DNA of 64,000 nt from Geomicrobium sp. JCM 19039 (GCF_000698145.1 NZ_BAXB01000011.1:62001-126000), one strand, 5' to 3'. Counted from the stretch's first letter, positions 35,472 to 46,426 are shown. Made by a program: numbers and translations. The notes: generated by a model not told the origin, from the sequence alone.

Positions 35472-36250
35472 GATGGGTTAAAACGGTTAGTGAATGCAAT
35501 GTCTTTTGCGCGGTGCTGAAAAAGAGTGGGTGTCAATCAACCTTGGGTTAATTCACGAAGGCTGTTCATTTTTTGTAAGTGAATGTAAGGGAGTGGAATA
35601 GCCCCTCGGATTTAATCTATCTCCATTGTGCGCGTGCTCGGAAACGGAACGAGCTAACGGGTATCTTGTGATGATGTTTAAGCGTCTGAACCTATATGAG
35701 TTCAATTCAATAAATTCACTGAACTACGGTGTTAAACGCTAACATGATTGCTAACTAAACCCTTCTAGCTTCACTTCAACACCTTCGGTACTAACCGTTG
35801 CTAGTTCCCGAGTTCGTTGTAGGCACACGTACTACTTTTGTCCACCTGTAAAAAAGATATGAACTGTGATCCTATCATAAAGGACAAGGACTGTTACTCT
35901 CTGAATATTTTATGTGAACGGGTTGATTTAAGGTTCAAAACGCCTCATATATTTCTTATTGTGACAGTTGGTGACGTTTATCTGAGCATTCGGGGGAGAA
36001 TGATGACTGTTTTCTTGACCAACCGTAACAAAAATCAGTTTCTGTGACGATTGGAGCCTCTCTATAAAGCCTTAGCGAGCTGAGGTGCGGCTACCAGCCA
36101 ACGGATGTCGCCCTTGTACTTTGGAATGTAAAGAAAACACGGTGGATGTTGCATCTTCTAAATCTGTGTGCGCTCACACACCGAACATTTCTCCTGACTC
36201 CCGTTTTCCTGTCACCTCAATTCGCGCGCAAGGACCTTTTTAAAGATCAA
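35472..36250. other. Intergenic region of about 780 bp without a convincing gene
   Basis: No open frame with RBS and recognisable sequence. A 69-codon frame at 35838-36047 lacks support. The only notable content is a collapsed unit of the dispersed hairpin repeat at 36102-36153. Confidence 0.6.
36102..36153 (+). repeat. Collapsed unit of the dispersed hairpin repeat
   Basis: CGGATGTCGCCCTTGTACT...AAGAAAACACGGTGG then ATGTTGCA matches the 58-bp unit of 5561-5618, but the second stem arm and loop are missing (GGTGG joins straight to ATGTTGCA). Confidence 0.65.
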
Positions 36251-36257
36251 AGAAAAG

Positions 36258-36980
36258 TTAATGATGAATAGACGTCCGTGTCAATTCCCCGTTTTGTGTC
36301 GTAATAACGACGTTGCCATTTGTATGTATTTCCGCATAATAGACGTCTTTTAGTCGTTTAATGCCTCGGCGGGCGAGCAGATCGATCAAGTTTCGTTCGT
36401 TCATGGAAAAGCGCATCGCATTTTCATCTTCGAACTGACCATCTAAAATTAAAGGATATGAAATGTTTGATGGGTTATTTGGGAGGTTCATGTCTTCTTT
36501 CGTCACAGGTTGCGCATGTTCTTCTTTCATCACGCTCAGTTGACCGTTTGCTTCAATGATGGCGTATTGCACTTCTTGAAAGTAGAAAACATTTTTGTCA
36601 CGAAGCATACAAATCACATTGTCGATCGAATATTGTATTGAGCGAATGTTATTTGGTAGAAACTTCCCATGAACCATCACGACTGTTGGGGCAAAGGTTA
36701 CTTTCTTACCGAACTTCGGATAGCGAAGGGAGAGGTTTGTCCATATTTTCTGTAAAGCAGCGATAGCGATGATCGCAAACACGGTATGGAAATGAGGAAC
36801 GGAAGGGTCGGCTATATCAGCACCGGTAACGGAAGCGAGTGTAATGATAATCAAATAATCGAATACTGGAAGTTCACCGATGGATCGTTTGCCCATGAAT
36901 AGCGTAATGATGAGAAGTAACGGTAAGATCGTAATTATTCGAGAAAGAACGATAATTGTTTCTGCAAATATATTTTCCAT
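36258..36980 (-). CDS. YetF-like DUF421 membrane protein
   Basis: A 240-residue protein with three N-terminal membrane helices, the segment LFMGKRSIGELPVFDYLIIITLASVTG (read in parts) and a cytoplasmic DUF421 domain (about 90-235) with a YAEIHTNG segment near the C-terminus. B. subtilis paralogues include YetF, YrbG and YkjA. DUF421 proteins accompany spoVA2mob-type operons; here it is convergent with the spoVAC-AD-AEB cluster, separated by about 830 bp. Function unknown; possibly spore membrane related. Confidence 0.82.
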   Translation of the reverse strand: MENIFAETIIVLSRIITILPLLLIITLFMGKRSIGELPVFDYLIIITLASVTGADIADPSVPHFHTVFAIIAIAALQKIWTNLSLRYPKFGKKVTFAPTVVMVHGKFLPNNIRSIQYSIDNVICMLRDKNVFYFQEVQYAIIEANGQLSVMKEEHAQPVTKEDMNLPNNPSNISYPLILDGQFEDENAMRFSMNERNLIDLLARRGIKRLKDVYYAEIHTNGNVVITTQNGELTRTSIHH

Positions 36981-37048
36981 CTCAAACTCCCTCTCTATAA
37001 AACGATGTCTAATCTATCGTTCCTTTTAATTGCATTTTCATTCTTCGT

Positions 37049-37076
37049 TCATACTTTGGCCAAGCCTGCATACATT
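37049..37076 (+). promoter_or_regulatory. Sigma-E promoter of dacB-spmAB
   Basis: TCATACT (37049-37055), 13 bases, then CATACATT (37069-37076): an exact sigma-E -10 and a 6-of-7 -35. dacB-spmAB is sigma-E dependent in B. subtilis. Confidence 0.75.
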
Positions 37077-37119
37077 TTCAGTAACAGTAGCGGTCGTGAG
37101 GACGGCAGGAGGTCGTAAC

Positions 37120-38243
37120 ATGAAGCGTCGATTATTCCATGTGATTTTAGTTTGTGTAGGGATGTTGTTCGTGAGTGCAGAAGCGACAGCTGAACAAGCG
37201 GAAGAAGCCCCATTTTCAGTGTCTGCGGAAGGGGCAATTCTTATTGAGGTTGAATCGGGTCGCGTGTTATATGAAAAAGATGCTGAAAGTGAAAAGCGGA
37301 TTGCAAGTATTACAAAGATCATGACAGCGATGATTGCGGTAGAACAAGGGAACTTGGATGATGTCGTGACGGTATCGACGAATGCTGAAGGTACCGAAGG
37401 ATCGTCTTTGTACCTTCGTGCAGGGGAGAAAGTAACCCTGCGTGATTTGGTTTATGGGCTCATGTTACGGTCTGGTAATGATAGCGCCGTTGCGATTGCT
37501 GAACATATCGGGGGAAGTGTTGAGGGATTCGTATATTTAATGAATGACCAAGTTAGAAGGCTTGGATTAGAGCACACAACGTTTGCAAACCCCCACGGTT
37601 AGATGATCATGAAGAGCATTACTCAAGTGCCCATGATATGGCAATCATTATGCAAGCCGCCATGCAATCGGACGAGTTTCGTGATATATCGGGAACAGAA
37701 GTGCACCGAGCACCGAATGAGAACGAGTCATGGGACCGTGTATGGAAGAACAAAAACCGGTTGTTAACCGAAAGATATGAATATAGTACGGGGGGAAAAA
37801 CGGGTTTCACGAAGCGCGCTCGTCGAACACTCGTTTCTTCAGCAGAAAAAGATGGAATGGAGCTCATTGCGGTCACGCTGAATGCCCCTTCTGATTGGGA
37901 CGATCACATTCGGATGTTTGAATTTGGTTTTGATACGTATCAAATGAAAACACTCGTAAAAGAGGGCCCATTAAGTCGGCAACATCAGCCTTCCGATGAA
38001 TCGATTGATTATGAAGTGCACGACCAAATTGATTTTCCTCTGACAGAGGAAGAGATGCCTAGAGTTGTACCAAGAATTAAACCGATAGACGAAACGTCTG
38101 AAGATCCTCATGCTGCGGACATACGCTTCATGCTCGACGGTGAAGTCATTACCCAAGCGCCGCTTTACAGACCGCTTGTAGAAGAGCCCGCTGCTTCTTG
38201 GTGGGATCGCTTGAAGTCGAGGATTCATCAGATGTTGAGGTGA
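37120..38243 (+). CDS. dacB: Sporulation D-Ala-D-Ala carboxypeptidase DacB, PBP5* (frameshift)
   Basis: An exported penicillin-binding protein controlling cross-linking of the spore cortex from the mother cell. Signal peptide about 1-24; motifs SITK (63-66), SGN (118-120) and, in the second frame, GGKTGFT. One T is lost near 37600 so that GGTTTAGAT reads GGTTAG; repair gives FANPHGLDDHEEHYSSAHDMA. RBS GGAGG before ATG 37120. About 374 residues. First gene of dacB-spmA-spmB. Confidence 0.93.
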
Positions 38244-38247
38244 GCAG

Positions 38248-38844
38248 ATGATTAATTGGATATGGATGAGTATGTTGATCATAGGCCTAGTATTCGCGGT
38301 GTTCACTGGTAGAATGGAAGAAGTGAACGCGGCCGTTTTTGAAGGGGCAGAACAAGCGGTGACGCTCTGTTTTGGACTCATAAGCATCCTCGTATTTTGG
38401 CTTGGAATGATGAGGATTGCCGAAGAAGGAGGCTTGCTTTTATTTCTTTCAAAACGACTATCACCCGTCGTCGGTAAGCTTTTTCCAGAAGTGCCAAAAG
38501 ATCATCCAGCGATGGGGTATATTTTGTCAAACATGACCGCCAACTTCTTTGGGTTAGGCAATGCAGCGACACCGATGGGCATAAAAGCGATGGAAGAACT
38601 AAAGAAGTTAAATGGAAACACGGACGAGGCCAGTCGTTCCATGATTACTTTTCTTGCGATTAATACGGCAAGCATTACGCTCATTCCAACGACAGTCATC
38701 GCCATTCGCATGACGTACGGTTCTGCAAACCCTGGTGAGATTATCGGTACGACCATTGCCGCAACAATTGTAGGAGCAACTAGTGCGATCCTGATTGACC
38801 GTTATTTTCATTGGCGCCGGACACGGCTAGGGAGGGTGAGGTAA
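38248..38844 (+). CDS. spmA: Spore maturation protein A
   Basis: A 198-residue polytopic membrane protein with the nucleoside-transporter gate motif region LSNMTANFFGLGNAATPMGIKAM (read in parts). It is needed, with SpmB, for normal spore core dehydration. Starts 4 bases after dacB. The C-terminus is basic (RTRLGRVR). Confidence 0.94.
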   Translation: MINWIWMSMLIIGLVFAVFTGRMEEVNAAVFEGAEQAVTLCFGLISILVFWLGMMRIAEEGGLLLFLSKRLSPVVGKLFPEVPKDHPAMGYILSNMTANFFGLGNAATPMGIKAMEELKKLNGNTDEASRSMITFLAINTASITLIPTTVIAIRMTYGSANPGEIIGTTIAATIVGATSAILIDRYFHWRRTRLGRVR

Positions 38845-38847
38845 GCG

Positions 38848-39384
38848 ATGTATATCCTTTCCATCATTTCAATGTATCTCATCCCCGCTTTACTATTTAC
38901 AATCCTTGTCGTGGCCATTTACAAGAAGGTGCCAGCATATGAAACATTCGTTGAAGGCGCAAAAGATGGTTTCCAACTGGCCATCTCCATCATTCCTCCT
39001 CTCGTCGGCATGTTAGTTGCCATCTCTGTGTTTCGAGCGTCAGGAGCTTTAGATTTCTTGCTATCAGCCATCCAACCTGTGCTTGCATTCATTGGTGTCC
39101 CTGCAGATATTGTTCCGCTAGCGATTATGCGTCCATTATCAGGCACAGGAGCTTTAGGCATTATGAGCGATTTGATTCGTGTGCACGGCCCTGACTCTTT
39201 CATCGGTCGTTTAGCTTCCACGATGCAAGGAAGCACCGACACGACTCTCTATGTCATTACTGTTTATTTCGGTGCAGTCGGCATTAAGAAAATCGGCGAT
39301 GCATTAAAAGTCGGTTTACTCGCTGATATTTGTGGACTATGTGCAGCAATTTTCTTCGTTATGCTCGTGTTTGGTAATATGTAA
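38848..39384 (+). CDS. spmB: Spore maturation protein B
   Basis: A 178-residue membrane protein, partner of SpmA, with FVEGAKDGFQLAISIIPPLVG in parts, RPLSGTGALGIM and QGSTDTTLYVITVYFG typical of SpmB. It starts 3 bases after spmA. A strong terminator follows. Confidence 0.94.
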   Translation: MYILSIISMYLIPALLFTILVVAIYKKVPAYETFVEGAKDGFQLAISIIPPLVGMLVAISVFRASGALDFLLSAIQPVLAFIGVPADIVPLAIMRPLSGTGALGIMSDLIRVHGPDSFIGRLASTMQGSTDTTLYVITVYFGAVGIKKIGDALKVGLLADICGLCAAIFFVMLVFGNM

Positions 39385-39389
39385 TCGTC

Positions 39390-39414
39390 GCCGACCCTAG
39401 GGTCGGCTTTTTTT
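39390..39414 (+). terminator. Terminator of dacB-spmAB
   Basis: GCCGACCCTAGGGTCGGC, a fully self-complementary 18-mer, followed by TTTTTTT. Confidence 0.92.
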
Positions 39415-39534
39415 ACGGAAGATTTGCACTGTTTCCCATTCAACGCCGTCGCTTGTGAAAACAAGAAATGAAGCGTATGATAAAATGGAACTTTAGCTTT
39501 AGTAAAGCAAGATTTTAGAACTTGGGGTGAAAAG

Positions 39535-40254
39535 ATGGAACGCTTGCAAAAAGTAATCGCTCAAGCAGGCATCACATCAAGGCGAAAAGCCGAAACGTTC
39601 ATTACGGAAGGTCGCGTAAAAGTAAACGGAGATGTGGTCAAAGAATTAGGAACAAAAGTATCTGCGAAAGCAGAAATAGAGGTAGATGGTGTGCTCATTA
39701 CAAAAGAAGCACCTGTTTATTATTTACTCTATAAACCGAGAAAAGTAATATCAGCAGTAAGTGACGATAAAGACCGGCAAGTCGTGACCGATCTCATTGA
39801 CGACGTGGAAGAACGAATTTTTCCTGTCGGGCGACTTGACTATGATACGTCTGGCATTCTTCTCTTAACAAACGATGGTGAATTCTCAAACTTAATGATG
39901 CACCCAAAAAGCAAAATCAAAAAAACGTATATTGCGAAAGTACAAGGGAAGCCTTCTAAAGATACGCTCAAAAAGCTAGCGTCTGGTGTGACGCTTGAGG
40001 ATGGAAAAACATTACCAGCAAAAGCATCATTCAAGTCTGGAAATAAGCAAAACGACACGTCCATTATTGAGCTTGTCATTACGGAAGGAAGAAATCACCA
40101 AGTTAGACGTATGCTTGAAGCTGTCGGACATCCCGTTTTAAAGTTAAAAAGAGAGCACTATTCTTTTCTAACATTAGATAAGTTAAATCCCGGAGATTAC
40201 CGACCATTAAAACCATATGAAGTCGCCAGACTTCGTGAAATGGCTGTCACATAA
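39535..40254 (+). CDS. rluB: 23S rRNA pseudouridine synthase RluB
   Basis: A 239-residue RsuA-family enzyme. An N-terminal S4 RNA-binding domain (ERLQKVIAQAGITSRRKAE) is followed by the catalytic domain with the Asp in GRLDYDTSGILLLT (about residue 102) and GRNHQVRRM. RBS TTGGGGTG before ATG 39535. In B. subtilis rluB precedes resA-E; here it precedes resB directly. Confidence 0.94.
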   Translation: MERLQKVIAQAGITSRRKAETFITEGRVKVNGDVVKELGTKVSAKAEIEVDGVLITKEAPVYYLLYKPRKVISAVSDDKDRQVVTDLIDDVEERIFPVGRLDYDTSGILLLTNDGEFSNLMMHPKSKIKKTYIAKVQGKPSKDTLKKLASGVTLEDGKTLPAKASFKSGNKQNDTSIIELVITEGRNHQVRRMLEAVGHPVLKLKREHYSFLTLDKLNPGDYRPLKPYEVARLREMAVT

Positions 40255-40354
40255 ACGTCATAAAAACTAGCGAAAAAAGGCGGTACGACAGGGTTTTTGC
40301 AGGTATAATATTCCTTGGGATATTCGCCATCTCGAGTCTGAACGAGGTGATTTT

Positions 40355-42006
40355 TTGGAACAGGTGAAATGTGAATGCGGCCACACGAATCCATACGGCA
40401 CAGAAGTATGTGCGTCGTGCGGTAAACCGCTTACAGGTGATAACAAGGAACTATTAAACATGCGGTATGAAGGTGCTGCTAGAAGATCGCAAACGTATAA
40501 CCGCTCGATGATTGACAAGATATGGAATTTCTTTTCTTCAGTAAAAGTAGGGATATCCATTATTGTCATTTTGCTGTTTGCGTCTGCGCTCGGTACCATA
40601 TTCCCACAAGAATTATTTATTCCACCAGGGGAAGATGCAGCAACGTTCTATTATGATGAATACGGTTGGGCTGGGGAGTTGTACTACATGCTCGGCTTCC
40701 ATAACTTGTATGGATCATGGTGGTACATGCTTTTAATCGCCGCACTCGGTGTATCGATTTTAATTGCAAGTATTGATCGATTTTTCCCATTATACAAGGC
40801 GCTTAAATCACAACGTGTAACCCGGCATCATAATTTCATGAAACGCCAAAGAGTATTTGGTACAAGCGCTGTAGAAGATGCGGATGAAACGATGAACAAG
40901 GCAAAAGGGCTTCTTAAGAAGAAGCGTTACAACATCTATGAAGAAAATGGCAATATCCTAGCTGAAAAAAGCCGTTGGGCACGTTGGGTCCTTATGTGAA
41001 TCACATCGGTCTTATCATCTTTCTTGTCGGGGCAATGCTACGGTTCTTTCCAGGCATGTACATTGACGAAAACATGTGGGTTCGTGAAGGAGAGACCGTG
41101 CCAATTCCAGGAACTTCCAAAGAATACTACTTAGAGAACAAACAATTTGATTTGGAATTATACGATGAAGCCGATGAGCGTTTTCAAGGTGTAATGGAAG
41201 GCTCGGATGCAGAACATATTGAGACGTTCCGAACACACTCGTCACTCTATCTTGCACAAGAAGATACGACCGTAGGTGCTGAACGTGAGCTAGAACTTCT
41301 TTCTGAAGACGAGATTGAAGTGAATCAACCACTCTACTTTGATAATTACTCCATCTACCAACTGGATTACAAAATGAATGAGCTTAAAGCGATGACATTT
41401 GAGGTGGAAGATCAAGAGAGTGGTGAAGCGGCAGGGACGTTTACGGTAGACTTGAATAACCCCGAAGACTATTATGAGCTCGACAACGGCGATCAAGTGT
41501 ACATTTATGATTATTTTGCAAACTTCATGATTAATGACGAGGGCGTTCCAACAACCGAGAACAATGTGCCTGATAACCCGGCCTTTATTTTCCAAACAGA
41601 AAATGATGCTGGCGAAGAAGAGCTGACATTTATTCGGATTCAACGGAACTTCGAAATTCGTGATGAGGAAGATGATCCCCACCAGTACGCCTTTTCATTC
41701 GCAGGCATTGACACGAACCACGTCACTGGACTCAAAGTACGAAAAGATTTAACGCTCCCGTTCTTAATTGTCGGAGGTTCTATTTTCTTAATTGGTTTAG
41801 TTCAAGGTTCTTATTGGCCGCACCGAAGAATTTGGCTCCAACGTGACGCTGAACAAAACATTATGATTGCAGCTCACACGAATAAAAACTGGGAGTCCAT
41901 TAAAAAAGAAATTCGTGAACTCGCACACGAGACCGAACTTGAAGAACCACTCGATCAAACAGATAAAGAGTATGAAGAGGAATACGAGGAAAGAGATCGA
42001 TTATAA
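40355..42006 (+). CDS. resB: Cytochrome c biogenesis protein ResB (frameshift)
   Basis: Membrane component of System II cytochrome c maturation, acting with ResC in haem delivery. The N-terminus carries a zinc-ribbon-like CECG...CASCG, followed by hydrophobic helices, a large extracytoplasmic domain and a final helix, with an acidic tail. Starts at TTG 40355 after GAGGTGA. One G is lost at about 40987 (TGGGGTCCT read as TGGGTCCT); repair gives RWARWGPYVNHIGLI. About 550 residues. First gene of resB-resC-resD-resE; resA is absent. Confidence 0.92.
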
Positions 42007-42049
42007 AAGGCAGTGATTGACGATACGTCAATGACTAGGAGGTACCTGT

Positions 42050-43254
42050 ATGAATTCATTAGCAGAGTTGAGTAGTAATCTGCTGTACATTGCGTTTGTT
42101 TTCTACCTAATCGCGACCATTTGTTATGCGGTTTCGGTTACAGGAAGAAAATTTCGCAATAAAGAAGGTGAATTTAAAAACAATCGCTGGGGTACATGGG
42201 GTTACATTGCGACAATTATTGCGGTTGTATTTGCCTTTAGTTATTTCTTTACACGTTGGGCTGCAGGTGGTCATCCGCCTGTAAGTAACATGTTTGAATA
42301 TACAGCGTTTCTAGCGATTTGTATTAGTTTGGCATTTGTTATCATTAACGGCATTTACAAGTCTAACGTTCTCGGATTGTTCACCATTCCGATCGTTATG
42401 CTAATCATTGCGTATGCATCTGTATTTTCAACAGATATTGCGCCTCTAGTTCCGTCCTTACAATCAAACTGGCTCGCGTTGCACGTCATCACGACGGCCG
42501 TTGCTCAAGGAATTTTGGCTGTTAGTTTTGGTGCGGGTCTAGTGTATCTCGTTCGTACGTTAGACCTTAGTGGCAAGAAGATGACGAAGCGAACGTTTGG
42601 TATAGAATTCATTATGTATACGTTGCTCTCAGCACTTGCTTTCGTCATTGTTACGAACGTGTTTGAAGCGGTTAACTATGAAGCCGAGTTTATGTATATT
42701 AACGAGTATGGAGAAGAAGCAGAGAAATTGTACGGGCTTCCTGCCATTGTGGGCCCTAACGAAGGGGTGCTCCTCACGGAGGATCGTATGTCACCCCTTG
42801 TAAACATGCCAGATTGGATCATTAGTGAAGATTTAAACACCGTCATCTGGCATTCGGTAGTGGTTTCGTACTTTATTGGATCATTCGACTTATCGGCAAA
42901 AACCGTCGCATTAGTGCAATGCTGCAACCATTACTTAAAGGTGTTAAGCCGCAAACTGTGGACGAGTTAAGCTACCGAGCCATTGCCATTGGTTTTCCGC
43001 TGTTCGCTCTTGGTGGACTCGCATTTGCAATGATCTATGCACAAATTGCATGGACAAGGTTCTGGGGTTGGGATCCTAAAGAAGTGTGGGCGCTCATCAC
43101 GTTCTTCTTTTATGCCGCGTACTTACATTTGCGGTTGTCTAGAAACTGGCACGGAGAACGTTCTGCTTGGCTCGCCGTTATCGGTTTTGCCATCATCATG
43201 TTTAACCTCATCTTTGTTAACCTCGTGATTGCAGGTTTGCACTCGTACGCGTAG
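42050..43254 (+). CDS. resC: Cytochrome c biogenesis protein ResC/CcsA (frameshift)
   Basis: A polytopic haem-handling protein. The haem-binding WWD-type segment is visible as [14 protein letters not shown] (about residue 340) with further His in [10 protein letters not shown] and LHVITT. The frame breaks near 42873 in a T run; repair joins [20 protein letters not shown]. About 401 residues. RBS AGGAGGTACCTGT before ATG 42050. Works with ResB. Confidence 0.93.
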
Positions 43255-43355
43255 AGGGTATCGGATGAGAAAAGAATGAAATGGGAGGGGCGTTCATATC
43301 GATCGTCCCTTTCTTGTATAACGTTTCTAACTGGATGTGTGAAGGAGGAAGTAAC

Positions 43356-44078
43356 ATGGACCATGATGTAAAAATTTTAGTCGTAGATGACGAGGATCGT
43401 ATTCGCAGGTTACTAAAGATGTATCTTGAGAGAGAGCATTATATCGTTGAAGAGGCAGAAAACGGTGAAGCCGCTTTGCAACTTGCAAAAGAACAAGATT
43501 ATGATTTGATATTGCTTGATTTAATGATGCCTGGCATGGATGGGATTGAAGTGTTGCAACAACTGCGTAAAGAAAAGGCGACGCCAGTAGCCATTCTTAC
43601 CGCTAAAGGCGAAGAAGCCAACCGTGTGCAAGGGTTTGAGGAAGGAACGGACGATTATATCGTCAAACCATTCAGCCCTAGAGAAGTCATTTTACGTGTG
43701 AAAGCACTACTGCGTAGAACGTCATCAACACGGTATTTACAAACGAACACACAAACGAAAAACATACTTGCTTTTGATTATATTACGATTGACCACGATG
43801 CTCACCGGGTGAGTGTTCAAAATGAAGAAGTATCGCTCACACCAAAAGAGTACGAGTTGTTGCATTATTTGGCAAGCTCACCTGACAAAGTGTTTTCTAG
43901 AGAAAAGCTACTCAAAGACGTTTGGAAATATGAATTCTTTGGGGACCTTCGGACGGTGGATACCCATGTAAAGCGGCTTCGTGAGAAACTCAACAGCATC
44001 TCGACAGAAGCGGGAGATATGATTACGACGGTTTGGGGAATCGGTTACAAATTTGAAAACGTGAAACAAAAGCAATGA
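43356..44078 (+). CDS. resD: Two-component response regulator ResD
   Basis: A 240-residue OmpR-family regulator of aerobic/anaerobic respiration genes. The receiver domain has the acidic pair DDED, phosphoacceptor Asp in LILLDLMMPGMDG (about residue 57) and the Lys in IVKPFSPRE. The winged-helix domain ends VDTHVKRLREK...TTVWGIGYKFE. ATG 43356 follows AAGGAGGAAG. Its stop overlaps the resE ATG. Confidence 0.95.
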   Translation: MDHDVKILVVDDEDRIRRLLKMYLEREHYIVEEAENGEAALQLAKEQDYDLILLDLMMPGMDGIEVLQQLRKEKATPVAILTAKGEEANRVQGFEEGTDDYIVKPFSPREVILRVKALLRRTSSTRYLQTNTQTKNILAFDYITIDHDAHRVSVQNEEVSLTPKEYELLHYLASSPDKVFSREKLLKDVWKYEFFGDLRTVDTHVKRLREKLNSISTEAGDMITTVWGIGYKFENVKQKQ

Positions 44079-45837
44079 TTTGGAGGAGTATCGTCGGAAA
44101 ACTGTGGATGACCATTCTCCTTCTTGTTACGGTCGTCCTAGGGATTTTAGGAATACTCCTTTATCAGTTTTTCGAAAACTTTCACCTCTCACAAATGGAA
44201 GATGGCTTAAGCAACCATGCTTCATATATTGTTTCAACAATTGAGCAAGGCGAAGGCCAGCCCCAGTCTTTTCGCTCAGTCAGGCAACTAGAGCGAACTC
44301 ACGGAATGAAGATTGTCATTTTTAGGGACGAGGTGCCGTATTGGACAACGGACGCAACGCTTGCTGAAGGGCAGTACATCCCTCCGTTGTTCTTTTCCAA
44401 TCATGATAGTTTCCGGCCGGTTTTTGCTGGGGAAGATCGTGTCATTAGTCGCGTTTCCTACGAATCTCAATACAGTGGCGACCCATCAGAATACATCGTC
44501 GTCGGCGCCCCGGCATCTACAGAGTCTGAGGACTATTCCATTTTCTTATACAATTCTTTAGAGTTGATGCAGGAGTCAACCGATGAAACGAAACGATTAA
44601 TTTTACTAGCAGCTGCGATTGGACTTGTGTTGACTACTTTTTTTGCATTTTTCCTCTCAAGCAGGGTAACTGCACCTTTGCGAAAAATGCGGCAAGTGAC
44701 GTTAGAAGTTGCGAAAGGCAAGTTTGATACGTCTGTGCCGATGCTCACACACGATGAGATTGGCCAATTGGCAATTGCTTTTAATCGGATGCGTAGACAG
44801 TTAAATAATAATATTAATGCTCTGAATCAAGAAAAAGAGCAGCTTACGAGAATTCTCAGCAGCATGGCTGATGGGGTCATAACATTAAACCGCCGTGGCG
44901 ATATGATGGTGACGAATCCGCCTGCGGAACGGTTTTTAGAAGCGTTCATGTATGAAGATCACGACAAGACGACACGTTTACCAGACCGTTTAGATGCGTT
45001 GTTTAAAAAAGTCGTTACTCAAGAGCAAGAGCAATGGGTAGAAGTGACGGTTCAAGGCAGAACGTATGCGTCTCTTATGACGCCTTTATATGATCAATCT
45101 CACGTACGCGGAGTCGTGCTCGTCATTCGTGATATGACTGAAGAGCGCCAACACGATAAACTGCGAAAAGACTTTATTGCCAACGTTTCTCACGAACTGC
45201 GCACACCCATATCGATGCTTCAAGGGTATAGCGAAGCTTGATGGACGGTGTGGCTGAAACAGACAAAGAGAAAGATGAAATCACTCAGATTATTTATGAT
45301 GAATCCTTGCGAATGGGTCGACTCGTTAATGAGCTATTGGATATTGCTAGAATGGAATCTGGGCATATAACGTTGGAGAAGCAAGACATTGAAGTTGTCG
45401 AATTGGCGAGAAAAGTGATGGTTAAGTTCAATAAAATGGCTGAGGAAGCAAAAGTAACATTGCGATTTGTCTCTCCTGACCCACCCATCCAATTGCACGC
45501 TGATCCCGATCGACTAGAACAAGTGTTAACAAACCTTCTCTCAAATGCGGTAAGACATACAGCCGAAGGCGGAGAAATCGTGTGTAAGATTACGGATGTA
45601 GACAGCGCGGTTAGATTTGAAGTGATTGATACGGGTAGCGGTATTCCTGAAAGCGACCTTCCGTTCGTATTTGAACGCTTTTACAAAGCAGATAAAGCGA
45701 GAACAAGGGGCAACGCTGGAACGGGGTTAGGTCTAGCGATTGTGAAAAATATTGTGGATGGTCACGGTGGCGATATTGTCGTACAAAGTAAAGAAGGAAA
45801 AGGGACGACGTTTACGATGACGCTATATAAGCCATAA
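44075..45837 (+). CDS. resE: Two-component sensor histidine kinase ResE (frameshift)
   Basis: Membrane kinase: helix at about 10-30, extracytoplasmic sensor region, second helix, HAMP domain (RVTAPLRKM), PAS-like domain, then the phosphoacceptor His in FIANVSHELRTPISMLQGY. The ATPase boxes follow (NLLSNAVRHTAEGG, DTGSGIPESDLPFVFERFY, GTGLGLAIVKNIV). One T is lost near 45239, splitting YSEA from LMDGVAETD; repair gives about 586 residues. Overlaps resD by four bases. Confidence 0.94.
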
Positions 45838-45861
45838 GTGATTATAGGAGGTCAGTGATTG

Positions 45862-46426
45862 ATGCGGATCTACACTAGAGGCGGAGACGAAGGCAAAACA
45901 AGTGTAATCGGTGGACGTCGAAAGAAGCACGACCAACGAATTATAGCTTATGGGAGCATTGATGAAGTGAACAGCTTTGTTGCAAAGGCGCGCCACTCCG
46001 TAGCCCAAAAAAAGTGAATTTCATAAGATAGAGAGCGAACTCCTCGTCATTCAACACGAACTTTTTGATTGTGGGAGTGATCTTGCAACGGTGAAGGAAG
46101 GCCCTGCGTATAAAGTAACAGCAAGAAACGCCGCTCAATTAGAAGAGTGGATTGACCATTGGACGAGTCTTTCCCCTAAAATTGAACGATTTATTTTACC
46201 TGGAGGCAGTGAAGCGTCAGCGAATTTACACGTTTGCAGAACGGAAACGAGGAGAGCAGAACGTGAAGTGGCTGCACTGGCTGAAATTGAAACGATTCAT
46301 ATGCCCGTACTTGCCTATATGAATCGACTATCAGATTATTTCTTTACTGTTGCCAGGTTCGTTAACCATTCCCTCGATGTTGCCGATATTCCATATGAGA
46401 GAAGTGCAATCGTGTTTAAAGACTAA
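45862..46426 (+). CDS. yvqK: ATP:cob(I)alamin adenosyltransferase, PduO type (frameshift)
   Basis: Forms adenosylcobalamin. The ATP-binding N-terminus MRIYTRGGDEGKTS is diagnostic, followed by YGSIDEVNSF; further on come FILPGGSEASANLHVCRTETRRAER and FFTVARF. The frame stops at 46017 because of an A7 run (46007-46013); one more A would continue into EFHKIESELLVIQHELFDCGSDLAT. About 188 residues. RBS AGGAGGTCA. Confidence 0.92.

Noticed and set aside
35838-36047. 69-codon frame between spoVAEB and the YetF-like gene
   Set aside because: No RBS, no similarity, and an unlikely composition; treated as intergenic.
45200-45245. Programmed frameshift in resE (and similar in other genes)
   Set aside because: No slippery sequence or stimulatory structure, and the same homopolymer-loss pattern recurs in unrelated genes across the window.
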